Origin: Pedobacter chitinilyticus
GTDB lineage: Bacteria > Bacteroidota > Bacteroidia > Sphingobacteriales > Sphingobacteriaceae
Assembly: GCF_003313385.1 (NCBI RefSeq)
Contig: NZ_QMHN01000001.1
Coordinates: 1,042,097-1,106,096, forward strand
Length of the DNA stretch: 64,000 nt
Direction: 5' to 3'
Shown: positions 52,677 to 61,081 of the stretch, piece after piece
Layout: each line of letters begins with the position of its first letter
How positions within the stretch are numbered: the first letter of the stretch is position 1
Program-made: the position numbers and the translations under genes
Notes under the pieces: model-generated
Seen by the model: only the letters and a program-made list of their open reading frames with translations
Databases searched by the model: none
What the model was told of the DNA's origin: nothing

Positions 52677-54017
52677 TTAATACTGGTTTTGCGCCATTCC
52701 TGAGGCATTAATCACTCCCTCCGGAATGGGATTAGCAAAGCGGGCCGAGTTGGCGGGCAATGTATAGGTAACGCCATTGATCGTTCTGCTTAAGGAAATC
52801 CCCCGCCCCTCTTTGTTTAGGCGTTTGATGTCCGACCATCTTAATCCCCTTAGCGTTAACTCTTTTCTTCTTTCCAATAACACCACATTTATTGCGGCTT
52901 CTTTGGTATTTGCCGTGTAGGGAATAAAACTCTTACGCTTATCCCAACGCATCTTCAACAGCGTGTTTACATCGTCCATTGCCGCCTCTAAACGTCCCGC
53001 CCTGGCATAACTTTCTGCCCTAACTAGGTAAACCTCGTCCGTAGCCAATCCTCCAAAAGGTATCGTTTCTCCTGAATAACTACCTCGCTGAGCATAGGCA
53101 CCATTGCTTAGACGATAAAATGCCTGCTTACGCAAATCACCATCAGCATAGCTATTGATGATCTCCAAACTGATTTTCGCCCTAATATTGCTTAAGCTAG
53201 AGGGATTTTGAAAACGGGTATAATGTATCGTTTCTGGATGAAACATTACAAACGGGTTGGTCAGGGACAAATTCAAGGTGTTATAATCGATCAAATTAGA
53301 TTTTAGCTGCAAACAACTGTCTGCATGTAATCCTGCTTGTTCATACTTGCGCATCATCAGGTAGGCCCTAGCCAACAGAGCATGTGCCGCAGGTTTACTT
53401 GGGCGCATGACATGTACCGCCGTAACTGGCAGCAAAGGAATAGCTTTATGCAAATCTGCAACCAGCTGTTGGTAACCCTGCTTAACGGATGCCCGTACCG
53501 AAGGTTTGTTAAAATCTGTGTCTAAACGTAAGGGGATACCAGGGTTTTCTTCGGCCTCATCATATGCCAATGCATAAGAACCTAGCAATTGCAAAAACGA
53601 CTTGGCTCGGTAATAATAACCCTGCCCCAACACACTGCGCCATTCTACACTGTTCAACGCATGTAGTGCTGGGGTACCTTCTATCACTGTATTGGCACGG
53701 TACACCATGTTATACATGTTGATCCAATCATTGGTGGTCAAGTCCATCACATTACTGGTTGCCCACAGGTAAAGTCGTCGCTCCTGTTCAGCTCTTGAGG
53801 CCCAATCGGCATCCGTCAAGTAAAAATCGCCCGCCACCATTTCGGCACTGGAAAGGTCCATATAATTCATGACCGAGTAATTATCCAACAACGATTGAAA
53901 ATCTGAAACGGTGGTCGCAATCCGCAAGTTACTTTTCGACCGCTCATCCAAAAACTTCTCGCAGCTTAATAAGCTTAACGTTGTGCACAGCACGATAATA
54001 TAATTTAACTTTTTCAT
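52677..54017 (-). CDS. SusD/RagB-family outer-membrane lipoprotein
   Basis: 446 aa. Lipobox SLLSCEK with Cys19. SusD TPR region QGYYYRAKSFLQLLGSYALA, DEVYLVRAESYARAGRLEAA, and hallmark ERRKELTLRGLRWSDIKRLN. Partner of the SusC encoded 17 bases upstream. No glycan enzyme accompanies this locus; with a TlpA protein at its head it may handle peptides, metals or another non-sugar ligand. Confidence 0.94.
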   Translation of the reverse strand: MKKLNYIIVLCTTLSLLSCEKFLDERSKSNLRIATTVSDFQSLLDNYSVMNYMDLSSAEMVAGDFYLTDADWASRAEQERRLYLWATSNVMDLTTNDWINMYNMVYRANTVIEGTPALHALNSVEWRSVLGQGYYYRAKSFLQLLGSYALAYDEAEENPGIPLRLDTDFNKPSVRASVKQGYQQLVADLHKAIPLLPVTAVHVMRPSKPAAHALLARAYLMMRKYEQAGLHADSCLQLKSNLIDYNTLNLSLTNPFVMFHPETIHYTRFQNPSSLSNIRAKISLEIINSYADGDLRKQAFYRLSNGAYAQRGSYSGETIPFGGLATDEVYLVRAESYARAGRLEAAMDDVNTLLKMRWDKRKSFIPYTANTKEAAINVVLLERRKELTLRGLRWSDIKRLNKEGRGISLSRTINGVTYTLPANSARFANPIPEGVINASGMAQNQY

Positions 54018-54034
54018 ATTTATAGATTGATGTT

Positions 54035-57000
54035 TTAAAGCGAGCCCTTAATGCCAAAACTCCAAATTGGTTTCGGTGGCAAATTTGGATAGTCGGGATC
54101 TAGTCCATGCTTATTTGCAGCCCAAATCATTCCCAGTTGGTTGCCTGCAACAAACAACTGCAGACTTTGTAAAGAAGTATACCTACTTTGCTTAAAAGCG
54201 GCATAGCTAAGGTTGATATACTGCAACCTCACATGATCACCACGTTCGGCGGTTGCCTCCGAATATTCGTAAAAGGCATCCCTAGCCGAAGAGAGCGGGT
54301 AAATAAATGAGGGTACATTGGTCTGCTTTTCGTCGCCTGGCTTTTGCCAACGCAAGGCATAATCGCCGTGCCCCCGCCTGTTGCCCACCAAATTAACATA
54401 GCTAATGGTACTACGCCTAAAAAAGTAGCCAAACTTTGTACTTAACCGTACGGTTAATGATAAGCCCTTATAGGTAAAGGTATTGCCAATTGCTCCAAAA
54501 TAGGTAGGCATCACCCTACCTTCATACACCATCTCTTCGGGCTTACGTGCATTGGCGGTCATGTAAGCATAATCGTTGCTAGGTTGCCCATTTACAAAAC
54601 CGATGGGATTACCCGTTTGCCCATCCAAGCCACCCCAACGGTAAGAGTATAGGGCATATACTGGTTTACCTACCTGTCCCGTAATCCTGTTGTCGCCCAC
54701 CAACAAAATGTTTCCCAGATTAATAGGCAAGTAATAATCGGTGATCTCGTCACGGTTCATGCTAAAGTTTACATCGCTCCGCCAATTAAATACTCCTTTG
54801 CGATGCTGCCATGCTAAATTCAGATCAATCCCGTTTCCCTTCATGGCCGCTACATTTTTGGTCATGGTATTGCCAATACCAGCAGTTGCATCAATTTCGG
54901 CAAGCCCAAACAGATCCGTACCACGCTTGTGGTAATATTCCAAACTGCCCGTCAATCTATTGTTGAGCAGGGCAAAGTCAGCGCCCAAGTTAAACATATA
55001 GGTATTTTCCCAGCGCAATTCTGGATTGCGGAAATTTTTAAAAACCGTCATCAGTTGTTGCGTATACACCGAAACCCCATCGTTATTAATGGTAGTGACT
55101 GCCGCCATGTCGGGGTTTACATTCCCACTCACGCCATAGCTGGCCCGTAATCGCAAGTCATCCAATTTCCACCCTAAGAAGGTTTCACGGCTCAGGTGCC
55201 AGCTTGCCCCCACCGACCAAAACGGGTTCCATTGGTCATTCACATTCAATCCGAAAAGATTAGAAGCATCTCGCCGCACACTCGCCGTCAGCGTATATTT
55301 ATTTAAATAGGTATAACCTGCATTGGCATATAGGGACACGTACCGATCGGTAGCGTAGTACTGGTTCGTATTATTTGTAATTGGGATGGATCCGCCACCC
55401 AAAAAACGGGGATAATTGCTGGCAAAATCCACCGAAACAGAACTGCCAAATAGCTTGTCGAAGCCATAGCGCCTAAAATTATCGTTCAGACTAAACTCAT
55501 CACGCAGCTCAGCCCCAGCAAATACATTCAGTTCATGCCGCTGCCCAAAGGTATTTTGGTATTCCAATTGTCCACGCAAATGGTGCCTGCTGTATTGATT
55601 ATTTGCATAATCATAAATAGTACCTAAAGGAATGGGCCGCTTTAACGTACCACCACTCACCTGCGTCAACGTATTAATCATATTACGGGTATAGTAGCTA
55701 TTCCCTTCGTAAAACTGCTCGTTCACTGTTGTCTGTCTACCATATTGATACAACACCTGCGCGCTAAAACCTCGCCACTGGTACTTGGCATTAAAGTTCA
55801 GCATCAAGTCATGCAGCTTCACCGTATTAGGACTCAGTAGTGCCTCCTCCGCTGGGTAATAGTTCCAATCCAGCAGTTGCTTAATGCCACTAAAGCTGTT
55901 CAAATAGGCTGCCCGATATTGATTCATCACCGCTAGGGCATTTCCCTGTTCATCTACAAAATTCACATAGGGCGGCAAGCTACCATTGGTTGCTCTAATC
56001 TGGCTATATTCTAACTGGCCCGAGTGCCGTTTACTATGGGTATAATAGGCTGCAATCCCAAGCTCTAAATTTTTCGTAGGCCTAAACCCATTCTTTAAAC
56101 TAAGGTTTAATCGATTAAAACTTGCATTTAAATTGGAATGGTTATCATCATAGCCCACCGAAGCACTCCACCATTGCTTTTGCTCCCCACCACTCAATCC
56201 AATGGCGTATTGTCGGTTCACGCCAACCCGATAAAAATGATCTGTATAATTGTCAATATTGTTCTGCTGCCTCAACACAGCGATTTGCGCATTGGCCTCA
56301 GCGACAGAAATGTTACCATCTCTCTTGGCAATCAACAGCTCTACCACTGGGGTTAAGGGTACCGAGGAACTGGGATTTTCTAAACTGGTATATTGCCCTT
56401 TATCAAACAGGAACATTTCCATATCTATAAAATCCGAAGTCGACATACGACTTATGTCATTCAGATCAGGTTTTGCCAATAACGATACGTTCGCATTATA
56501 ATTCACCTTTACCTTTTGTCCATATTGACCCCGCTTCGTGGTAATCACAATCACCCCGTTGGCGGCCCGCGCTCCCCAAATAGAACTCGCCGCCGCATCC
56601 TTTAAAATCGTCACATGCGCTACATCATTAGGGTTCAGGTTATCAATATCTCCCTCATAAGGGAAATTATCCACCACAATTAACGCTCCTCGCTCGCCAT
56701 TTAAGGTACTAATCCCTCTCACATTAATGCTCGGCTTATTCGTTTTCCGGTCTACCGATAAACTGCTGGCCACCCCTTCCAAACGCTCCAATACATTGGC
56801 ACCTACCTGCTCTTGGTAACGCTCGTTCCCCACCACATCGTACGATCCCGCCAACTTTTCAATGCTCACCTGCTGGTAGCCCGTACTTATCTTCACCGCT
56901 TCCAATTGCGCTATGGCGAGCTGCATTCGCAACAACAACGGAGCCTTGGGCAAGCTGCTAATCACCGTGTCTAAAGGCACATAGCTCATGTGACGTATAC

Positions 57001-57196
57001 TTAAGCGAAATGGTATCTTTTGCACCGTTAAGCTAAAAAGTCCTGCTTCATCGCTTTGTGCCTTAGCAACCCCATCTACCAAAATACTTGCTCCTTTTAA
57101 AGCTTCTTTATCGGCCGTCACTTTTCCTTTCAACAGCTGTGCTTGGGCACCTATGGCCATGCTCAATAATAGCAGTAATAAATATCGCCTAACCAT
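54035..57196 (-). CDS. SusC/RagA-family TonB-linked outer-membrane transporter
   Basis: 1053 aa. Signal peptide ending GAQAQ, CarboxypepD_reg domain (about 20-95), plug (about 100-225: INVRGISTLNGERGALIVVD, SIWGARAANGVIVITTKRG), barrel to the C-terminal SFGIKGSL. Unlike most SusC it lacks the VGYGTQ linker and has STGYQQVSIEKLAGSYDVV, a variant plug entry seen in a SusC subgroup often found with thioredoxin-like proteins. Its start overlaps the tlpA stop by 8 bases. Confidence 0.95.
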   Translation of the reverse strand: MVRRYLLLLLLSMAIGAQAQLLKGKVTADKEALKGASILVDGVAKAQSDEAGLFSLTVQKIPFRLSIRHMSYVPLDTVISSLPKAPLLLRMQLAIAQLEAVKISTGYQQVSIEKLAGSYDVVGNERYQEQVGANVLERLEGVASSLSVDRKTNKPSINVRGISTLNGERGALIVVDNFPYEGDIDNLNPNDVAHVTILKDAAASSIWGARAANGVIVITTKRGQYGQKVKVNYNANVSLLAKPDLNDISRMSTSDFIDMEMFLFDKGQYTSLENPSSSVPLTPVVELLIAKRDGNISVAEANAQIAVLRQQNNIDNYTDHFYRVGVNRQYAIGLSGGEQKQWWSASVGYDDNHSNLNASFNRLNLSLKNGFRPTKNLELGIAAYYTHSKRHSGQLEYSQIRATNGSLPPYVNFVDEQGNALAVMNQYRAAYLNSFSGIKQLLDWNYYPAEEALLSPNTVKLHDLMLNFNAKYQWRGFSAQVLYQYGRQTTVNEQFYEGNSYYTRNMINTLTQVSGGTLKRPIPLGTIYDYANNQYSRHHLRGQLEYQNTFGQRHELNVFAGAELRDEFSLNDNFRRYGFDKLFGSSVSVDFASNYPRFLGGGSIPITNNTNQYYATDRYVSLYANAGYTYLNKYTLTASVRRDASNLFGLNVNDQWNPFWSVGASWHLSRETFLGWKLDDLRLRASYGVSGNVNPDMAAVTTINNDGVSVYTQQLMTVFKNFRNPELRWENTYMFNLGADFALLNNRLTGSLEYYHKRGTDLFGLAEIDATAGIGNTMTKNVAAMKGNGIDLNLAWQHRKGVFNWRSDVNFSMNRDEITDYYLPINLGNILLVGDNRITGQVGKPVYALYSYRWGGLDGQTGNPIGFVNGQPSNDYAYMTANARKPEEMVYEGRVMPTYFGAIGNTFTYKGLSLTVRLSTKFGYFFRRSTISYVNLVGNRRGHGDYALRWQKPGDEKQTNVPSFIYPLSSARDAFYEYSEATAERGDHVRLQYINLSYAAFKQSRYTSLQSLQLFVAGNQLGMIWAANKHGLDPDYPNLPPKPIWSFGIKGSL

Positions 57197-57761
57197 CCTT
57201 CCCTCCTTTCTTCACTTTGGCGCCATAGCTATCCAGCATCAAACGTATATTGGTGGCCGTCATCAGTTCGGCAGGTACAATTGCCCTTACCTCGGCGCTA
57301 GGGCTAATCAATACGTAATAGGGCATAAAGCCATAAGGAAATAGTTGGTAGATGTAGGTGTCGTTAAATATTGTTGTCAGGGTGTAGGGTGCCGTGCGGT
57401 ATTTTCTTCCAGAAAGCAAATCACCAATCTTCTTTACGTCATCCCTCGTGCTTTGGGTGTTCACCAAAAGAAACATGGCCTCGGCACTAAACTGCGCCTG
57501 CAAAGCCTCCATGGCTCTAAATTTATTGATGCAGCTTCCGCACCAAGTGGCCCAAAAATCGAGTACAAGCAGCTTGCCTTTGTAAGTTGTTAAAGTTTGC
57601 CTGCTGGTTTGCCCTTCGGTATAAACAAGATGCTCCTGCTGCCAAAAGCTTTCGGGCAGTTTATCCCCCACCCACAGGGCTTTGATTGGCGCTTGTGCCA
57701 CAGCCTTAAAATTTAGGCATAGCGCAGCCAATACGACCAACGTCGTTATTTTTTTGAACAT
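57189..57761 (-). CDS. TlpA-family thioredoxin-like protein
   Basis: 190 aa. Signal peptide (LCLNFKAVAQA) and a thioredoxin fold with VLDFWATWCGSCINKF; the active site is CGSC rather than the usual CGPC/CVPC. A cis-Pro region is not obvious: PYTLTTIFNDTYIYQLFPYG. Periplasmic thiol-disulphide exchange is likely. It is first in the tlpA-susC-susD operon and overlaps susC by 8 bases. Confidence 0.9.
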   Translation of the reverse strand: MFKKITTLVVLAALCLNFKAVAQAPIKALWVGDKLPESFWQQEHLVYTEGQTSRQTLTTYKGKLLVLDFWATWCGSCINKFRAMEALQAQFSAEAMFLLVNTQSTRDDVKKIGDLLSGRKYRTAPYTLTTIFNDTYIYQLFPYGFMPYYVLISPSAEVRAIVPAELMTATNIRLMLDSYGAKVKKGGKDG

Positions 57762-58966
57762 AGTTTTAATAGTTTAGATGGTGTTCAAGCTAATTTTGCT
57801 AAAGCAAAATTGATTTGAATATCATTTTTATAGATTTAGTTTGGTTTTGAAAAGTTGATTTTCCTTCGTATGGCTATCTTCCTCTTTATACTTGTGCTAT
57901 TTCCGTCATTGCGAGGTACGAAGCAATCTCTAAAAAACAAACGGCAGCTAAATTCAATCTTAACCGCTGCTCAAACCGCCGCCGTTTGCCCCTTTCCTCT
58001 CTCCTTTTCAAGGAGAGATGCCGAAGGCAGAGAGGTTTAGCTCTTTCTACAAGAACCAATGCATAGCAAACTCATTGATATAAATAAAATATCATACTAC
58101 ACATCAATAAATGCCGAAGGCAGAACTTGCTCCGATTCGGAGGAGGTTTACTCCGGATTACGCTTCACCAAACTGATCAGTGCGGTGTACAAATGGATAA
58201 ATCTGTTTTTCATAGCCCATATTTAATATCCTTGCGCTCAAAAATTCATTTAAAAAAGACAAAAAAAGCCCCTAAGCACCCATTTTTTAAGGGTACTAAC
58301 GGTAAACCGTATTGCTTATTAGGAAAAAGTTGCCTACCTTGGGAATTGCGAAAACACCATACGTAGAAGCAGCACTTTTGCCTGTAAGCAACAGGGGCTG
58401 CCAAGCTAAATATAACCTTCTGGATTCAATGTGCGCTCTCTTCACATTGCCTCTTTTTTTGTGGCCTATATCAGCTTGTATTTTTTTCTACGTAGGGGAA
58501 CGGATCACGTTCTTTAACAAGAGTAATTGGGAATAGCCACGGCCTACCTCCTGGAGGTAACGGCACTGGGCGGCATTAAATAGTTTCGTTTTCATAAACG
58601 GTTGATATTTGGTGGTGTAAAACGAAGCCTACCCTAAGGCAAAAGAAGATAACCTGATTGGTAAAAGCCAATAAGGCGAACTCTACTGCTTTCGAAACTA
58701 GTACCGCTAAGAACCTGCTTAGAAATTAATCTAAGTTCCCCGAAAGACTTCCGTAAAGCTCGCCCTATTGAATAAGTATGCGAAGATACAAAATCCAATA
58801 GAAAGCGAACTTACGATCAGCTCATGGGGAAATTAGCGGTTTCGTTTCATGAGTGACATCGTTAAAGCAAGGCTTGTACCCTACTCTTTTTTGTCGCTAT
58901 AAGTAACTGATAACAAATATAATTAATTGATTATTAAAATCAAAATATTGACTAAAAAAATCATCT
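57762..58966. other. 1.2-kb spacer without a supported gene
   Basis: Contains a perfect AATTTTGC-TAAA-GCAAAATT hairpin (57792-57811), a CTCTCCTTTTCAAGGAGAG hairpin block (about 57996-58030) and a TACCTCC-T-GGAGGTA stem (about 58544-58558). Open frames of 60-80 codons lack start sites, family likeness or coding bias. The composition (mixed, not repeat-word rich after 58100) suggests decayed coding DNA. Confidence 0.5.
57792..57811. promoter_or_regulatory. Perfect inverted repeat upstream of tlpA
   Basis: AATTTTGC, TAAA, GCAAAATT: 8-bp perfect arms, 31 bases upstream of the tlpA start. Operator or 5'-leader hairpin. Confidence 0.4.
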
Positions 58967-59167
58967 ATGAAAAATTTTAACAGAATAAAAGTAGTATTGG
59001 CCGAGAAACAGATGTCTAATAAGACGCTTGCCGAAATGCTTCAAAAAAGGGGCGAAACGGTATCTAGGTGGTGCAACAACAAGCAACAACCCTCTATTGA
59101 AGAATTGTACAATATCTCGGTTTGCTTAGATGTGGATATTAGGGATTTGTTAAATAGTACGAAGTAA
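58967..59167 (+). CDS. XRE-family helix-turn-helix regulator
   Basis: 66 aa, a single HTH_3 domain: RIKVVLAEKQMSNKTLAEML, GETVSRWCNNKQQPSIEELY as the recognition region, and VCLDVDIRDLLN. Bacteroidota have many such minimal regulators. It is followed after 206 bases by an uncharacterised 228-aa gene on the same strand, which may be its target or partner. Confidence 0.9.
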   Translation: MKNFNRIKVVLAEKQMSNKTLAEMLQKRGETVSRWCNNKQQPSIEELYNISVCLDVDIRDLLNSTK

Positions 59168-59373
59168 TTTTTGTTATTTGACACCTTTGAAATAATCTCA
59201 ACTTTAAGGATACTTTCCTTTCTGATCTTGATAAATCCTACCATAAGAAAACTTTTCTTTTGATGCTAATGCTCTTCAAAAGAAAATTACTTCATTGGGT
59301 TCCATCCCTTAAATTCCTTATCTTTAGGTAGCATTTACATCGCCTTTGGATGAGGCACTTCTCATGAAAGCTT

Positions 59374-60060
59374 ATGTCATTCCTAAAGCAAATTAAGGAT
59401 ATTACCATCACCAATGGGGATTGGTCCATCATACGGACTGATTTGTTAACCTTGGAGGGTTTGGTGCAGCAGATAGAAAGCCTGCCTTATACAGGTAAAG
59501 GTTTAGTAAAGGACGAAGTAATTGAAAACACCTGTTTTCCTCCTTTTTTACAGGTATTTTATTACCTTGTTTTTCAGTTGCGGCGCATTCCCGATGAAAC
59601 GTTATTTTTTGAAGAGTACCTTAAATGGTTAGCGCCTACCGAGCTTACAGAAACCACCTTTACCTACAATGAACAAATATATAGCCGCAGTGGCTTACAG
59701 GCCAGGGCTTTGCGTACCTACCCTTCTTTGGTCAGAGATCTCCATTTTTATTATTTCTTATTGGCTTCGGGCAAATTCGAAAGTGTAGATTTTTCGATGT
59801 GTGCCGATTATGGCGAGGGTTTGGGTGTTTTGGTGACAAAAAACAAGGTCAGCTATGCGGTGTCTATATTGATCGATACCGATAGAGGGGCTGCATTTAA
59901 GGAAATAAAGGAAGGTCGACATGATTATCGCCATGTGACAGAAATTAAGCTTGCGGTTGGTTTTAATAAGCTGGTTAAAAAGGGGAATATTTACCTGTTG
60001 GGGGAAAAGCAATTGGCGTATTTGCTGGAGGAGATCAAGCGGATAGCAGTTGGCAGATAA
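59374..60060 (+). CDS. Hypothetical protein, possible PD-(D/E)XK-type fold
   Basis: 228 aa, soluble. N-terminal 100 residues mainly helical; the C-terminal half has YPSLVRDLHFYYFLL (116-130), then KFESVDFSMCADYGEGLGVLV with Asp145 and Glu148, a strand VSYAVSILIDTD and KEIKEGRHDYR. This helix-Asp-strand-strand-Lys order is the outline of PD-(D/E)XK nucleases, but the key residues are not clear enough to claim activity. The last codons (AVGR, stop) merge with a CAGTTTT word array. Upstream XRE regulator; no recognised family. Confidence 0.8.
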   Translation: MSFLKQIKDITITNGDWSIIRTDLLTLEGLVQQIESLPYTGKGLVKDEVIENTCFPPFLQVFYYLVFQLRRIPDETLFFEEYLKWLAPTELTETTFTYNEQIYSRSGLQARALRTYPSLVRDLHFYYFLLASGKFESVDFSMCADYGEGLGVLVTKNKVSYAVSILIDTDRGAAFKEIKEGRHDYRHVTEIKLAVGFNKLVKKGNIYLLGEKQLAYLLEEIKRIAVGR

Positions 60061-60240
60061 CAGTTTTCAGTTACCACTTTTCAGTTAGCACGTTTCAGTT
60101 ACCAGTTTTCAGTTACCAGTTGACCAATAATCAGTTAAACAAATCACCAATCTTCAATAAACAATTAACCAAATAACCAGTTAAGCAATTAACCAATCAC
60201 CAATCTTCCAACCAATGAACCATTGAACCAATGAACGCAC
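60046..60240. repeat. CAGTTTTCAGTTACCA word array, then AACCAATGAACC array
   Basis: From the last codons of the preceding gene on, CAGTTTTCAGTT-type words repeat to about 60125, then TTAACCAAATAACCAG and CCAATGAACCATTG words to 60240. The first part matches the array following the 588-aa gene at 2158. Confidence 0.75.
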
Positions 60241-60436
60241 AAACCTTCCAAACGCACTGCTGGCTTCTATTCCCATTTTGAGTAACACAGGGGAGAATTT
60301 TCATCGAAATAAATTGAGATTTCAGCAAAATGTCACGCCAAAATAAAGTTAACAGCCAATTAAACAAGCAGATACCTAAATCCCTATATTTACGCATAAC
60401 ATTTGCGCTGTCTTAAAGGATAATGCGAGAGGAATC

Positions 60437-60616
60437 ATGGACATCAACTATCTTATCGAAAGTGGCTTATTAGAGCAATATGCCAAACATGAGTTAAGCG
60501 GCGAACAAGCCGTAGAAATTGAGGAACTTTTACAAACAAGTCTAGAGCTTGGAGAAGCCTTGGAAAAAATATACCTCCGACTGGAGCGCAACGAACACGG
60601 GGAAAATAATGATTAA
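60437..60616 (+). CDS. Orphan anti-sigma-factor-like N-terminal peptide
   Basis: 59 aa: it starts MDINYLIESGLLEQYAKHEL and continues SGEQAVEIEELLQTSLELG. This follows the N-terminal pattern of Bacteroidota anti-sigma K-like factors (Y-I-E-S-G-x-L-E-x-Y ... L-S-x-E-E), but stops before any membrane helix. A good AGAGGA ribosome-binding site sits at 60428-60433. A TATATTTA sequence at 60385-60392 may be its -7 box. No sigma factor is adjacent. It is either a truncated remnant or a free-standing sigma-binding peptide. Confidence 0.6.
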   Translation: MDINYLIESGLLEQYAKHELSGEQAVEIEELLQTSLELGEALEKIYLRLERNEHGENND

Positions 60617-60938
60617 TGGTTAATGATCAAGGTTCAATGAACAGTTAGATAATTAACTAGCACATCCGAGAGGCGTGCTTGGGAATGGAATGCTGTAACA
60701 ACAGTTAACCAATTAAACAAATCACCAGTTAACCTACCTGCATAAAGATCCTTCGTTACACTCTGGATGACAAATAGTCCAAAGTTCTTACTTCGCAGCT
60801 GCTTCGCGTTTTGAACGGAATGACTAATTCCCAATGAACTAATGAACTAATCCCTAACCACTTACTGCTAAAAAATAATTTAAAAGTGCAACAGGAGATC
60901 CTTCGCTGCGCTCTGGATGACAGGTAAACAGCGTTCCC
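60617..60938. other. Repeat-mosaic spacer
   Basis: Contains ATCCTTCG...CTCTGGATGACA blocks (about 60748 and 60897), TTAACCAATTAAACAAATC words and AATGAACTAATG words. No gene is supported. Confidence 0.5.
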
Positions 60939-61024
60939 GTTAACTAACCACTAGCTACTAACCACTAGCTACTAACCACTAGCTACTAGTTCCTAATTCC
61001 TAGCTCCTAGCTCCTAGCTCCTAA
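60939..61024. repeat. CTAACCACTAGCTA word array
   Basis: ACTAACCACTAGCT repeats, three close copies, then three copies of CTAGCTC. The family is that of 1382-1460, inverted, on the 3' side of the next gene. Confidence 0.75.
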
Positions 61025-61032
61025 AAAAACAC

Positions 61033-61059
61033 AAAAGGCCACGAAATTCGCAGCCTTTT
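61033..61059 (-). terminator. Terminator after the thioredoxin-domain gene
   Basis: Arms AAAAGGC (61033-61039) and GCCTTTT (61053-61059) with an inner CGAA/TTCG pairing; on the minus strand it is followed by TTTTGTGTTTTTTT. It lies 22 bases past the gene end at 61082. Confidence 0.8.
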
Positions 61060-61081
61060 ATGTTTTTGTCTCGGTGGGTTG

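Noticed and set aside
58127..58536. Plus-strand open frames of 74-79 codons
   Set aside because: Overlapping frames, no family features, interrupted by hairpins; likely chance.
58488..58595. 35-codon minus-strand frame starting MKTKLFNAAQCRYLQEVGRG
   Set aside because: It has a plausible start but no recognisable family, weak ribosome-binding site and lies in a spacer with decayed sequence; support is too thin.
60197..60397. 66-codon minus-strand frame
   Set aside because: Trp/Leu-rich chance product overlapping word arrays and the promoter region of the 59-aa gene.
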